Notes: generated by a model from the sequence alone, not told the origin. A stretch of DNA of 64,000 nt from Microcaldota archaeon (GCA_018819225.1 JAHJQN010000003.1:186001-250000), one strand, 5' to 3'; positions 24,535 through 34,069 are shown, numbered from the stretch's first letter. Numbers and translations are program-made.

Positions 24535-25727
24535 TACGGATTACCTCTTCGGCAGAACATCGGGTCGTTGTTGTTGCCCATAACGGTATTGTTGGTGCAT
24601 CCTTGAATGTCGGAAGGACAATCGTTTTCGTTGCAACCGCCGGTCACATCCCCGCACAAGTAAAACGCACAATTTCCATACCCAGTCAAATCATTGTCCT
24701 GGAACCAATTATCGTTCGTTAGACCCACCGCATCCAAATAAACGCCGAATTGCGTGTTGTCGGTCAAGGCGTTCGCTTGAACCCAAGCGCTGTCCGCCTT
24801 CCAGAACTTAATCCCAAAGGCATTCGTTGAAATGTCGTTGGCTAGAAGTCGTAGGCCGGTGCACGTATCGCACTGAACCCCTATATCACTCGCCGTAATG
24901 GTATTCACAAGAAGCTCTGCGTTGGTCGCCCCTGATTTGATAAGAAAACCGATACCGGCTCCCGCGTTAGTGCAACCGGAGAACTGGTTTCCCGTTGCGG
25001 TGAGATCAGGGGTATTATCAATAGAAGAGCACGTTGGAACATTTTGAACCGTGTTAGAAATCAAATCCATTTGGTTATTTCCGTCGACGAAGATTCCTTC
25101 GTTTCCCGACCCGCCTCCATCAATCGCATTACCTTCCACTCGCGCGTTCGTGCCGCCCGTCACGTCGATTCCGGCAAGAGAAAATGAATTCAACGTATTA
25201 CTGATTACGTAACTATTGTCCACGTTGACAACGGATACGTCGACATTAAAACCTTCAATCGTGCAACCCCGTATAGTCATCGAATCCCCGATCTGGGCAC
25301 GAACTCCATAGGATCCGGCGGCGCCATTCGAAATCGTGTGACCGGTACAATCAAGTTCCACATTCGTTCCTTGCAGCGTAATGCACGAAGACGAGGTTCC
25401 TGATCCGTCAAAAGCGATGTTCCGTGTTAACACATAGCGTACATCGTCCGCCCAATAATCGCCATCTGCCATCTCGCAATCTAATAGTTCCACGGGAGTC
25501 GGCGGCTGGGCTGGAGGGGATACCTCGAAAAAATCAGACGGAACCGCGGAACCGTTCGGTGCCTGTGGAATGTAATCCAGAAACTCTTCCACTTCCTGAG
25601 ACGTCAAATCGATCTCGTTCTCCGCGCTACCCAACAAGTTCGTGCGCGTCACCATGAACACGAGAACGATAAACAGCATCGCTCCTCCGATCAAGAACAC
25701 GTACTCTAAAGCGGTTTGGGCCTTCAT
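24534..25727 (-). CDS. class III signal peptide protein with parallel beta-helix repeats
   Basis: 397 residues. It begins MKAQTALEYVFLIGG, a class III (type IV pilin-like) signal cut by an archaeal prepilin peptidase, with the usual Gln/Thr/Glu pattern and hydrophobic stretch. After a linker (about 35-75) comes a long right-handed parallel beta-helix with repeated GNxI/ISNTV turns (PbH1/NosD-like), and a final Cys-rich piece (CGDVTGGCNENDCPSDIQGC). Such proteins are usually surface or pilus-tip components that bind carbohydrates. It overlaps the upstream gene by 4 nt (ATGA), so the pair is translationally coupled. Confidence 0.78.
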   Translation of the reverse strand: MKAQTALEYVFLIGGAMLFIVLVFMVTRTNLLGSAENEIDLTSQEVEEFLDYIPQAPNGSAVPSDFFEVSPPAQPPTPVELLDCEMADGDYWADDVRYVLTRNIAFDGSGTSSSCITLQGTNVELDCTGHTISNGAAGSYGVRAQIGDSMTIRGCTIEGFNVDVSVVNVDNSYVISNTLNSFSLAGIDVTGGTNARVEGNAIDGGGSGNEGIFVDGNNQMDLISNTVQNVPTCSSIDNTPDLTATGNQFSGCTNAGAGIGFLIKSGATNAELLVNTITASDIGVQCDTCTGLRLLANDISTNAFGIKFWKADSAWVQANALTDNTQFGVYLDAVGLTNDNWFQDNDLTGYGNCAFYLCGDVTGGCNENDCPSDIQGCTNNTVMGNNNDPMFCRRGNP

Positions 25728-27757
25728 GCGGACACGTTCACCTTTTTCTTGACCTCAATGTCTTCCTTGCAATTCGGACACGCGTACACGAAGTGATCGG
25801 GGTGCGGCTTGATTTTTGGACTACAGTTCGCGCACAAGCCTTTACCGCAATACGGGCAGAAAATGATGCGCGAGTTTTGCGCGTGACACGTCGGACACCC
25901 CATGGATTTGTTGGCCTCCATTTTCACGAACGCGATATCCGATTCTTTCTTATCGGCCATCCCGCGCAATTGTTGAAATACTTCCGACTGCTTTTCCCTT
26001 GCTTTTTCCTCCTTCTTTTCAGGCAACAGATCTTCAAACGAGAGCTTGGCCGCGGGCTCTGTGGCTGCGGCCTTCTCCTTCGACGGCGCGTTCACCGACA
26101 GTTTATTCCTCAAGCCTCCTTTGCGCTCCGAGTCCTTGAGCTGCGAGTAAACATCCGAGACGATACTATCGAAGTTTTCACTGCGGGCCGTTTCCCGATT
26201 CGCGATCACGCTGACGTCATCCGAGTCCGTACCTTGAGAGGACATGTATCGACGGCGCACCATTTTCGGAGCCGTTTTTTCGGGCGCTCCGGACACGAGG
26301 GCGTCCGCCATTTCGTCTTCCTCGGTCGGCGGCGCCGGTTCATGGCGCTCGGAATACATGCGGCGCGGTCCGTGAACCGTCATGATGATATCGTCCGAGG
26401 AATGCGGCTCCGGATTTTCTTGGGCATTCGGAGACTCTTGAGAATCGTCCGCCGTGATTTCGCGTAATTGTCCGGTGCGCGTGCGTTCGGTCTTGCTGGA
26501 CTTTCCTCCTTCTGGTTTCAACGGGATGACGCTCGGTTCCATGATTTCCTTGTACGAGGTTTGGATGGGCTCGACGCGCGTCTTCTGTTTCTTGGCGCGT
26601 TCTTCTTCCACGACACGCGTGATCGTCGCCAGATGGCCCCCGGATTCTTGCGGGTGCGGCGTCTTCGGTGCAGCAGAAAGTTCTTTGCGCGGCAAGGGCC
26701 CCATTCCGTGCAACCGCAACGGTTCTTTGGAAGGCGCTTTCAGGATCGTCAACGGTTTTTCCACTAATTTCTTCGGTTTTGATTTCGTTTGAAGCATGGA
26801 AAACAAACCGGTCAGCATCCCGCCTTTTTTCGGTTCAATATAGGATTCTTCTTGCTTGAGTTTCAAAATGATTTGTCTTCGTTTGGCTTCTTTATCTAAC
26901 GGTTTTTGTTCCCGGGGAGGAAGCACGTCCTGCGTTCGAGCAGGTGGGAGGAGAGCGTGATTCGGAACGATTTTTTCAGGAACGGGTTTCGCGCGTTCGG
27001 CGGGATGGGAAGGCGCGGGAGATGCGGGTGGGACTTGCTCGGGCGGCTTGGATTCGGAAACGCTTTCCTTTTGAACGCGTTTCAGGCGCTCCGCCGGAGA
27101 CATCCGTTGAAGTTCCTTTTCTTTTTCAGATGGTTTTTGGGGTTGGACGGGTTTGAAGGAGTCGGTGCGCATGACGCGCGTCAGATCCAAATCCAATGGC
27201 GTTTCGGGAGAGGGTTCGGGTTCTTTGCGTTGAACGGGTTTCGCGATAGCCGGCGCAGCCGGATGAAGCGGCGCGACGGGAGATGATGCATGCACGGGTT
27301 TCGTCTCGCGTTCTTTGCGATAACGCAGTTCGGGTTTATGCGATTCGTGCGAATCCGATGCCGGTTTGGATTCGTGATGCGCCGGTTCGGATTCGCGGTG
27401 CTGGGGAACGAATGCAATCGATGACGAGGCCATGGGAATGCCCACCGTCAAAAAATTGCTTTGAAAAATCAAAAAATAGAGTTTGAGTACGCCGAACGCG
27501 CCAATGATGAGGAGAAAGAACACCAGGGGAAAGAGCCCTTGGCGCGTCACCACGTCCGCACTGTTGTATACGTAGTCGACGATGAATGCGGCAATGGCGA
27601 TCAGGAAACCGGATATGGCGGAAACCCCCATCTTCAGGTTCAAGTCGAACAAGCGCACTTCGGGGTAGGTGAGTCGTAATAAGAGGTAGCCTAAGGCCAC
27701 GGAACCCAACGCAAAGTACGCGTAGTACGCTATAGACCACCCCGACAGATCGGCCAT
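25724..27757 (-). CDS. multi-pass membrane protein with disordered middle and C-terminal zinc ribbon
   Basis: 677 residues. Three transmembrane helices occupy the first 110 residues. A long charged, Pro-rich, probably disordered stretch (about 115-610) is full of KPEL, KPVH, PKTPH and similar segments. The last 60 residues hold several zinc-binding pairs: CPTCH, CPYCGKGLC, CANC and CPNCKED. The layout suggests a membrane-tethered scaffold whose zinc domain binds a partner inside the cell. As the first gene of the cluster with the pilin-signal protein it may act in surface-structure assembly, but no function is established. A TATA-like element on the minus strand should lie just above 27757. 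Confidence 0.6.
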   Translation of the reverse strand: MADLSGWSIAYYAYFALGSVALGYLLLRLTYPEVRLFDLNLKMGVSAISGFLIAIAAFIVDYVYNSADVVTRQGLFPLVFFLLIIGAFGVLKLYFLIFQSNFLTVGIPMASSSIAFVPQHRESEPAHHESKPASDSHESHKPELRYRKERETKPVHASSPVAPLHPAAPAIAKPVQRKEPEPSPETPLDLDLTRVMRTDSFKPVQPQKPSEKEKELQRMSPAERLKRVQKESVSESKPPEQVPPASPAPSHPAERAKPVPEKIVPNHALLPPARTQDVLPPREQKPLDKEAKRRQIILKLKQEESYIEPKKGGMLTGLFSMLQTKSKPKKLVEKPLTILKAPSKEPLRLHGMGPLPRKELSAAPKTPHPQESGGHLATITRVVEEERAKKQKTRVEPIQTSYKEIMEPSVIPLKPEGGKSSKTERTRTGQLREITADDSQESPNAQENPEPHSSDDIIMTVHGPRRMYSERHEPAPPTEEDEMADALVSGAPEKTAPKMVRRRYMSSQGTDSDDVSVIANRETARSENFDSIVSDVYSQLKDSERKGGLRNKLSVNAPSKEKAAATEPAAKLSFEDLLPEKKEEKAREKQSEVFQQLRGMADKKESDIAFVKMEANKSMGCPTCHAQNSRIIFCPYCGKGLCANCSPKIKPHPDHFVYACPNCKEDIEVKKKVNVSA

Positions 27758-27820
27758 ACGAATGCAAGAGCCGGAAGTATATTTAAGGTTGGCGATGCTA
27801 GAACGTGCGAGGGGTATTGC

Positions 27821-29116
27821 ATGGAATTCCAGCCGATTGCGTCTTTACTTCACGAGAGTCAACATGAAAAAAAGGTGCGCGTGCGCGGTTGGGTGCACCG
27901 CAAGCGCTCCTCCGGCGGTGTTGCGTTTATTGTCATCCGCGATGCCAGCGGCATCATTCAAGTAGCCGTCAAGAAAGACCGCGTATCCGATGAATCCATG
28001 CGAGCAGCTGAAGAAGCGCTCATGGAAGCGCATGTTGAAACCGAAGGCATTGTTCAAAAAGACCGCCGGGCACCCGGAGGCTTTGAAATGCGTGCGTTGG
28101 ATTTCCGTATACGGCATTCCGCCAAACCGTTTCCGATTAGTCGAGACAAAAGCACGGAATTCTTGTTGGATATACGGCATTTATGGATCCGCAGCCAGCA
28201 ACAGACGCACGTCATGAAAGTGAAGGCGCAGATGCTGGAAAGCATTCGCCTCCTCTTCAAAAAGAAAGGGTACTTCGAGACCACGCCGCCCATCATCGTC
28301 AGCGGCGCGTGCGAAGGGGGAAGCACCTTGTTTACGTTCGATTATTTCGGGAAAAAAGCCTTTCTTTCGCAGAGCGCGCAGTTGTATTTGGAAGCGCTCA
28401 TTTACTCGTTGGAGAAAGTCTATGCCATCACCCCTTCGTTTCGCGCGGAAAAAAGTCGTACGGTGCGCCATCTCGCCGAGTATTGGCACGTGGAAGGCGA
28501 GGAGGCGTACATGGACTTGGACGGCTTGTTGAAATTCGAGGAAGAACTCGTTACGTTTGTATGCCACGATCTGGCGAAGAAGAGCAGCGAAGAATTGCGT
28601 GCATTGGGCCGCGATCCCGCGGAATTACTGAAAGTAAAAACTCCGTTCAAGCGCTTGCGTTATAATGACGCGGTCGAATTACTGCGTGAGAAAGGCAGTC
28701 ACATCAAGGAGGGGCATGATTTGGGTGCCGAAGAAGAACGATTATTGACGGAAAAGGAAGCCCAGCCCATTTTTGTCACGCATTTTCCGAAGAAAATCAA
28801 GGCGTTTTACATGAGTGAAGACCCGGAGGACTCGAAAACCGTGTTATGCAATGACTGCCTTGCCCCTGAAGGATATGGGGAAATCATTGGGGGATCGCAG
28901 CGCGAAGACGACGTGAAAAAACTGGAGGCGCGCCTTCGAACGGAAGGCCAAAACCCGAATAACTACGAGTGGTATCTTGATCTGCGACGGTACGGGTCCG
29001 TCCCCCATTCCGGATTCGGTTTGGGCGCCGAACGATTGCTGCGTTGGATTGCGAAATTGGAGCACATTCGAGATACCGTACCGTTCCCGCGCGTCATTAA
29101 CCGCAGCTATCCTTGA
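27821..29116 (+). CDS. asnS: asparaginyl-tRNA synthetase
   Basis: 431 residues. An N-terminal OB fold (KVRVRGWVHRKRSSGGVAFIVIRD) recognises the anticodon. The class II catalytic domain carries motif 1 near FEVTPP-like FETTPPIIV, motif 2 in SFRAEKSRTVRHLAEYWHVE and motif 3 GFGLGAERLL near the end. The segments CEGGSTLF, IIGGSQRE and WYLDLRRYG distinguish AsnRS from the closely related AspRS/LysRS. It charges tRNA-Asn directly. The mRNA likely starts from TATATTTAAGG (27778-27788), with GAGGGG before the ATG. Confidence 0.92.
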   Translation: MEFQPIASLLHESQHEKKVRVRGWVHRKRSSGGVAFIVIRDASGIIQVAVKKDRVSDESMRAAEEALMEAHVETEGIVQKDRRAPGGFEMRALDFRIRHSAKPFPISRDKSTEFLLDIRHLWIRSQQQTHVMKVKAQMLESIRLLFKKKGYFETTPPIIVSGACEGGSTLFTFDYFGKKAFLSQSAQLYLEALIYSLEKVYAITPSFRAEKSRTVRHLAEYWHVEGEEAYMDLDGLLKFEEELVTFVCHDLAKKSSEELRALGRDPAELLKVKTPFKRLRYNDAVELLREKGSHIKEGHDLGAEEERLLTEKEAQPIFVTHFPKKIKAFYMSEDPEDSKTVLCNDCLAPEGYGEIIGGSQREDDVKKLEARLRTEGQNPNNYEWYLDLRRYGSVPHSGFGLGAERLLRWIAKLEHIRDTVPFPRVINRSYP

Positions 29117-29122
29117 AGGGAC

Positions 29123-29977
29123 ATGAAACCCAAACTCCGCATCATCAGTCTCACGGTTGCCGCCAACCTGCTCCTCATTCTCGCCAAGCTCTTCGTGGCG
29201 CTCATTACCGGAAGCCTGGCGGTATTCGCCACGCTCATCGACTCCATTTTCGACTTGCTGGCCAGCTTCATCGCCTTTTTTGGGCTCAAGGAATCCGAGA
29301 AACCCGCTGACGCCGAACATCCCTACGGACACGAAAAATTCGAGCACGTGAGCAGCCTCGCAGTCGTCTCGTTCATTTTCTTGACCGCACTATACATTGC
29401 GTACGAAGCCGTTCAACGTCTTCTATCCCCCACCGCCCTATCCATTACGGGACTCGAGCTCGCGGTACTACTGGGAACCATTGCCCTCGACATTCTTCTC
29501 GTCCGGTACTTGAACAAACACGTCCCGCGCCATAAGAGTTTGCTGCTGGAAGCCACGCGAGCGCATTATTCTGCTGACGTACTACAAAACGGCGTCGCGG
29601 TAGTCGGCGTACTGTTCTCGAGTATGGGTTACCCGCTGGCGGATCCCATTGCCGCCCTCACCATCACTTATTTCATCGTCAAACCCGCGTTCCGCGTCGG
29701 ACAGAAGAGTTTCAGTGAACTCGTGGACACGAGTCCCTCGCCCGAAACACTTGAAAAACTGAGGGAAATCATTCGCTCCACGTCTGGCGTCAGGGGATAC
29801 ACGAAACTGCGTGCACGGCAAGTCGCCGGAAAAATTTATTTGGATTTCGAAATGCAGGTGGACGGAGCCAAGAGTGTTTCCAAAGCGCATGCCCTGGCGC
29901 ATCACTTGCAAGAACGTCTAAAGAAACGCGTTCCCGCGGTGAAAGATGTGGTCATTCACATTGAACCCAAGCGCTAA
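29123..29977 (+). CDS. cation diffusion facilitator (CDF) metal exporter
   Basis: 284 residues, six membrane helices in the first 195 and a cytoplasmic ferredoxin-like C-domain after residue 200. The two metal-site motifs are visible: DSIFD in helix 2 (about 42-46) and HYSAD in helix 5 (about 152-156). The C-domain ends in VVIHIEP. Members export Zn, Fe or Mn in exchange for protons. It follows asnS by only 6 nt and is probably co-transcribed. The substrate metal cannot be fixed from sequence. Confidence 0.88.
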   Translation: MKPKLRIISLTVAANLLLILAKLFVALITGSLAVFATLIDSIFDLLASFIAFFGLKESEKPADAEHPYGHEKFEHVSSLAVVSFIFLTALYIAYEAVQRLLSPTALSITGLELAVLLGTIALDILLVRYLNKHVPRHKSLLLEATRAHYSADVLQNGVAVVGVLFSSMGYPLADPIAALTITYFIVKPAFRVGQKSFSELVDTSPSPETLEKLREIIRSTSGVRGYTKLRARQVAGKIYLDFEMQVDGAKSVSKAHALAHHLQERLKKRVPAVKDVVIHIEPKR

Positions 29978-31158
29978 ATCCGTTTCTCGGCCTCGTCCAA
30001 ATCGCCTTCCGCCAGCAAATCGAACACGGCTTCCGCGTCCTCCATCTCCACGCCGTTCTCCTTCAAACGCAGACGCAACCACTCCATTCCCAATTCCCTG
30101 GCCCCCTTTTTTTCCTCCCGCAGTTTCCGCAGCAAACCAATTTTCTCCTTCAATTCCTTGGATTCGAAGCGTTTCTCTATATACAATTGCAACTGCGAAC
30201 CGTACTTCGCTTCCAAAGGCTCGACGTCAACGGCCGAGGAAACGAATCCTTTATCTAAAGACCCTTTCAGGATGCACCGAACGGACGGTTTTCTCCCGGA
30301 ATGCGTTTCGGCCAGGGGCTTCAAACGCGTATCCAATGCGTCAATCACCGCATGAGGCGACGCGTTCTCGAACGAAATCTCTATAAAATGGAACGGCCGG
30401 CTATTGATTTCATGAAACCGCGCTTCCCGCGTCCGCGTATCAAACACGTAAAACCCTTTCGGTTGTTCCTCGCGCTTGCGCATCTGCGTAATGACCGTGC
30501 TACCCGGAACGATTAACCGTCTCCCGTTTTTCTCTTGATCGACATTCCAATGAATATGGCCATTCAGATACAAGTCAAAACCTCCGGGAAGCTCTTGAAG
30601 AGAAATAAAATCCTCTTTCTCGAACGGAAGCAGCTCCCGCAAACTCTGATGGAAGACCAGCAGATTAAACGCGTTTTTTTCCGGGGTGAATGAAGCGGCT
30701 TGCAAGGTCTTGCGCACGTACTCCTCGGGAACGCCTTGCATGCCCTGCACGCATACTCGCTCCCCGTCCTTCTCCAAAAGAATCTGACGCGCGTGCACGT
30801 TGATCAATAAGCCTGCTTCCGCAAGAATTTGAATGATGTTCGTCATGCCCTTGCTTCTGCGTTCGTGCGTCCCGGGAATCGCAAGCAACGGCACTCCTTT
30901 CCAAACCACTTTTTTTTCCGCGTCCGCCACTTTTTCCGTGATCGAAACCGTTGAAGAGCCCGTTTGCTGAATTTCGCGAAACACGCGCACGCCCTCGTGA
31001 ATGACTTCCTGCTTCGGCACGCGGGAATCAAACAAATCACCGGGAAGAATGATGGCATCCACGTCGCGATCCAACGCCGCCCGTAGCGCTTCGCGGGCTT
31101 GGGGAGCGCTATCTTCGCTAAAACCGAAATGCGTATCGGAAACAAAAGCCAGCTTCAT
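29974..31158 (-). CDS. Mre11/SbcD-like calcineurin-type nuclease
   Basis: 394 residues. It has the five phosphoesterase motifs of Mre11 enzymes: SDTHFGF (residues 6-12), GDLFDSR (about 60-66), IPGTHERR (about 109; the usual Asn of GNHD is replaced by Thr), FHQSL (about 180) and NGHIHWN (about 215-221). The C-terminal part is a long coiled-coil-like region (about 310-394). Mre11 nucleases process DNA ends, normally with Rad50, which is not nearby. The Asn-to-Thr change is unusual but also seen in distant members, so catalysis is plausible, not certain. It overlaps the CDF gene's stop by 4 nt in the convergent direction and follows a tiny membrane ORF on its own strand. Confidence 0.82.
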   Translation of the reverse strand: MKLAFVSDTHFGFSEDSAPQAREALRAALDRDVDAIILPGDLFDSRVPKQEVIHEGVRVFREIQQTGSSTVSITEKVADAEKKVVWKGVPLLAIPGTHERRSKGMTNIIQILAEAGLLINVHARQILLEKDGERVCVQGMQGVPEEYVRKTLQAASFTPEKNAFNLLVFHQSLRELLPFEKEDFISLQELPGGFDLYLNGHIHWNVDQEKNGRRLIVPGSTVITQMRKREEQPKGFYVFDTRTREARFHEINSRPFHFIEISFENASPHAVIDALDTRLKPLAETHSGRKPSVRCILKGSLDKGFVSSAVDVEPLEAKYGSQLQLYIEKRFESKELKEKIGLLRKLREEKKGARELGMEWLRLRLKENGVEMEDAEAVFDLLAEGDLDEAEKRI

Positions 31159-31162
31159 ACCA

Positions 31163-31282
31163 TCAACGAATCGGTACGGGAATCACTCCCGTCACCATAA
31201 GCAGAACCACGAGCACGGTCAACGCGTAATAATTTTCTTCCTGCAACATCAGCCCGCCAAGCCCCACAATGACTAAAAACAT
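31163..31282 (-). CDS. tiny two-segment hydrophobic protein (39 aa)
   Basis: MFLVIVGLGGLMLQEENYYALTV..., with two hydrophobic halves around a short QEEN turn, ending VIPVPIR. It starts 4 nt upstream of the Mre11-like gene and has a TATA-like TTTATTACG about 50 nt above. A GTG at 31294 would add four residues. It looks like a real membrane microprotein in an operon with the nuclease; function unknown. Confidence 0.4.
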   Translation of the reverse strand: MFLVIVGLGGLMLQEENYYALTVLVVLLMVTGVIPVPIR

Positions 31283-31435
31283 GAACGCGTCCACTTTCTT
31301 TCCCCCACTAGTTTCTCGAGAAGGCAAACGTAATAAACATTCTGTCGCCCGCGTTCCCGCCACACCCATTAAAACGAAACCGCATGCACGGCCCACACGC
31401 TTTTAAATAGGCTTCGAGTTATGGATGCGAGTCGT

Positions 31436-31864
31436 ATGGTCGAATGGTACGTGTATGCTCTCGTCACTATGCTCTTCTTTTCCTTTGGCAACATTGCGCT
31501 GAAGGAGCTCTTGAAGAATGACGTGGGTCAAATCATTGAAAAGAACCAACCTATTTTTCTTACAGCGGTCGGGGTGCTGGTGGCCATTCTCGTCATCCTG
31601 TATTTCACGCACCTGCGCTTCTTGGTCATGCCATCGGACTTCGGCAAATTGACTCTCTTGTTTTTGCTGCTCGCGGGAATCGGTTTTATTTCGCTGATCA
31701 TGGCCGTGCAAAGCGGCAAGATCGCGTTGGTTACCGCGATCGTCAGCAGCTCGAGCGTCATGGTCGCCATCCTGTCGGTTCTCTTGCTCAATGACACGCT
31801 CTCCATAAAGGAATGGGGCGGCATCGTACTCGTCACGTCGGGCGTTATGCTCATTATTCGTTAA
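31436..31864 (+). CDS. single-domain EamA-like transporter
   Basis: 142 residues, about four membrane helices, with one EamA/DMT repeat (WYVYALVTMLFFSFGNIALKE, then VSSSSVMVAILSVLLLNDTLS with the conserved Glu/Asp helix end). Most EamA transporters have two such repeats in one chain, so this is half length and should dimerise. The ATG at 31436 is about 28 nt after TTTTAAATAG (31401-31410), giving a leaderless mRNA; an earlier ATG at 31421 is too close to the TATA box. Confidence 0.78.
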   Translation: MVEWYVYALVTMLFFSFGNIALKELLKNDVGQIIEKNQPIFLTAVGVLVAILVILYFTHLRFLVMPSDFGKLTLLFLLLAGIGFISLIMAVQSGKIALVTAIVSSSSVMVAILSVLLLNDTLSIKEWGGIVLVTSGVMLIIR

Positions 31865-31886
31865 TGATTGAAGAGGGGACTCGGGA

Positions 31887-32951
31887 ATGATATCGGATTC
31901 GCTGGCACCGTATTTGGATTGGACCGCGTTTGGAAACACGGGCGTCCAGTACATGGACTCGCTGATTTACTTCGTCACCGTAGTCATCGTACTCTGGATC
32001 TTCAAGAAAATCGTTTTATCCGCGTTGCATACCTTATCGCGTAAAACCCGGCACACGTACGACGATTACATTATTGATTTCATCCATGAGATCAAGGCCC
32101 CCGTGTACTTACTCACTGCACTATATGTTAGTACCCAGCCGCTGACGCTGGAACCCATTCTCTCGAAAGGCATCGAATATGCTCTCGCCATCGGAATCAT
32201 GTATTACGTGGTCAAGGGCGTGAACCGCGTCATCTCGGCCTTGGTGGACGCGTACACGGAAAAACGGCGCAAGAAAGGGGAACACGACGAAGCCATGATG
32301 AACGTGTTGAAAACCTTCGCGCACGCCATCATATGGGTCGTAGCCGCTTTACTCATCCTCGATAATCTGGGTCTGGATATCGGCGCACTACTTGCCGGAG
32401 TCGGAATCGGGGGCCTGGCAATCGCTCTGGCCGCTCAAGCCGTGCTCTCCGACATCCTCGCATCGTTCAGCATCTACTTCGACAAGCCCTTCAAAGTCGG
32501 CGATTTCATCATCATCGGAAGTGACATGGGCGTCGTGAAATACATTGGCATCAAAACCACGCGCATCCAAACCCTTCAAGGACAAGAGCTTGTCGTCTCC
32601 AACCAAGAACTCACGAGCACGCGCGTCAACAATTACAAGCGGATGCAAAAGCGTCGCATCCAATTCTCGTTCGGCATCGTGTACGGAACCCCGATAGCGA
32701 AAATGAAGAAGATCCCCGGCATGGTCAAGAAAATCGTCGACGCGAACCCCCTCTGCAAAACGGATCGCGTCCACTTCAAGAAATTCGGCGATTTCTCGCT
32801 GGATTACGAGGTCGTCTATTATTTGGACAGCGCGGACTACAACGTGTATATGGACGCTCAACAAACCATCAACTTGAACATCGCGGACGCATTCGAGAAA
32901 AACAAAATCGATTTCGCGTTCCCGACACAAACCGTCCATATCCAAAAGTAA
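31887..32951 (+). CDS. mscS: MscS-family mechanosensitive channel
   Basis: 354 residues with four N-terminal helices, then the pore helix (ALLAGVGIGGLAIALAAQAVLSD, about 170-193) and the MscS beta domain beginning FDKPFKVGDFIIIGSDMGVV (about 203-222) and carrying VSNQELTS. It is a closer match to canonical MscS than the gene at 14612. A GAGGGGACTCGGG ribosome-binding region precedes the ATG. It forms a likely operon with the EamA-like gene and the ferric-reductase-like gene, with spacings of 22 and 15 nt. Confidence 0.9.
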   Translation: MISDSLAPYLDWTAFGNTGVQYMDSLIYFVTVVIVLWIFKKIVLSALHTLSRKTRHTYDDYIIDFIHEIKAPVYLLTALYVSTQPLTLEPILSKGIEYALAIGIMYYVVKGVNRVISALVDAYTEKRRKKGEHDEAMMNVLKTFAHAIIWVVAALLILDNLGLDIGALLAGVGIGGLAIALAAQAVLSDILASFSIYFDKPFKVGDFIIIGSDMGVVKYIGIKTTRIQTLQGQELVVSNQELTSTRVNNYKRMQKRRIQFSFGIVYGTPIAKMKKIPGMVKKIVDANPLCKTDRVHFKKFGDFSLDYEVVYYLDSADYNVYMDAQQTINLNIADAFEKNKIDFAFPTQTVHIQK

Positions 32952-32966
32952 CGCGTGAATTGAATC

Positions 32967-33608
32967 ATGGTCTGGAAGGAATTCAATCAGTGGGCCTTTC
33001 CCCACGCGCGCATGCTCACGTACGCGGAAGCGTTGGTACTCCTGATTCTTGCGTTCGTGTCAGCCGACCAACGAGGATTCGACGCCGTCGAACTCGCGTC
33101 CAACTTAGGCTTTCTAGCGTTCGCCTACATCAGTTTTGCCCTCCTCGTTACGCCGCTTCGAAAAGTTCGCCCGACGTTTTCCTTGAACCCGACATTCGCT
33201 AAAGCCCGCCGAGCCGCCGGAGTCAGCGCATTCGTAATCGCGGCCCTCCACTACCTCATCTTATTCGGATTCTTCTTCAACGGAAACCTCGACGCGATTT
33301 TTGGGTTTAACGCGAACAACGGGAACGCGTTGGTTCCCGCTTACGGAGCCCTCCTCATCCTGTTCCTGCTCGCGCTGACCTCAACGGATTACGCGGTGCG
33401 CAAGCTCGGAAAGAAATGGTTCCGTTTGCACAAGCTCGCTTACCTCGCTTATCCCTTCATCGCGTTTCACGCTTGGCGGGTCGGCAATCACTTCAAAGAG
33501 CTTACGCTCTTTAGCGGGCTCTTCTTCTTCGTATTCGCGCTCACGCTACTATTTGAATTGCTGCGCCTTTGGAAAGAGCGTTTTCAACCCGCGAACTCTC
33601 CGATGTAG
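32967..33608 (+). CDS. ferric-reductase-like heme membrane protein (MsrQ/YedZ-like)
   Basis: 213 residues, about six membrane helices with His residues placed as in the ferric reductase/YedZ family: ALHYLI (His about 90), LHKLAY (about 149) and AFHAWR (about 163). These bind two hemes across the membrane. Related MsrQ proteins pass electrons to methionine sulfoxide reductases outside the cell. The neighbouring cytochrome-b5-like lipoprotein and MsrA at 34148 fit such a redox route, although no MsrP-like partner is visible. It overlaps the next gene by 25 nt in the convergent direction. Confidence 0.78.
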   Translation: MVWKEFNQWAFPHARMLTYAEALVLLILAFVSADQRGFDAVELASNLGFLAFAYISFALLVTPLRKVRPTFSLNPTFAKARRAAGVSAFVIAALHYLILFGFFFNGNLDAIFGFNANNGNALVPAYGALLILFLLALTSTDYAVRKLGKKWFRLHKLAYLAYPFIAFHAWRVGNHFKELTLFSGLFFFVFALTLLFELLRLWKERFQPANSPM

Positions 33609-34069
33609 AAATTCGGAAGGAACGAGCGGGCTTTCTCGGAATGCGAGGTCCCTGAACCCATGGGACGCGTATTGAACAACTCCGTTGAATCAATGCCGCA
33701 TCCTTGCAGGATGGCATCACCACCTCCGTGATTTCCACCGGCAATGAAGGGGTTGACATCATACACTTTTCCATCAATCAATAACCAGCAATCTTCCGCG
33801 GAACCGTGCTGCGCGATTTCACCCATCGTAAACGTTAATACGTCCTCCGATGGCACCGGCACTTCCGTTGGTCCGGGAACGTCCGTAGGCTCGATGACAC
33901 CCGTCGGCATTGGCGGTTCTTCCAAGGTCGGAGACGGCGATTCTTCAATATTTCCAGTAGGCACAGGTGATGCCGTCGGCGCAGGGGCCGGCGCTTGCGT
34001 GCAGCCCGCTAATACGAGCGAGGCCAGCGCCACGAAAGAAAACAATCCGTTCTTCAGAATAAAAGACAT
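33584..34069 (-). CDS. cytochrome b5-like lipoprotein
   Basis: 161 residues. Signal and lipobox VLAGC (Cys about 23) are followed by a Pro/Thr/Glu-rich linker (to about 75) and a cytochrome b5-like domain: FTMGEIAQHGSAEDCWLLIDGKVYDVNPF, then GGNHGGGDAI where the axial His of the usual HPGG motif is present, and SHSEKARSFL with the second axial His. It is probably an extracytoplasmic heme protein anchored to the membrane. Its end converges with the heme membrane protein, so the two may share electron transfer even though they are on opposite strands. Confidence 0.82.
   Translation of the reverse strand: MSFILKNGLFSFVALASLVLAGCTQAPAPAPTASPVPTGNIEESPSPTLEEPPMPTGVIEPTDVPGPTEVPVPSEDVLTFTMGEIAQHGSAEDCWLLIDGKVYDVNPFIAGGNHGGGDAILQGCGIDSTELFNTRPMGSGTSHSEKARSFLPNFYIGEFAG

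Noticed and set aside
26906..27286. plus-strand ORFs opposite the zinc-ribbon membrane protein
   Set aside because: They are antisense shadows rich in Phe/Arg without domain features.
31403..31954. 183-codon minus-strand ORF opposite the EamA-like gene
   Set aside because: It is the antisense of a clear membrane protein, with a biased Glu/Asp/Arg composition.
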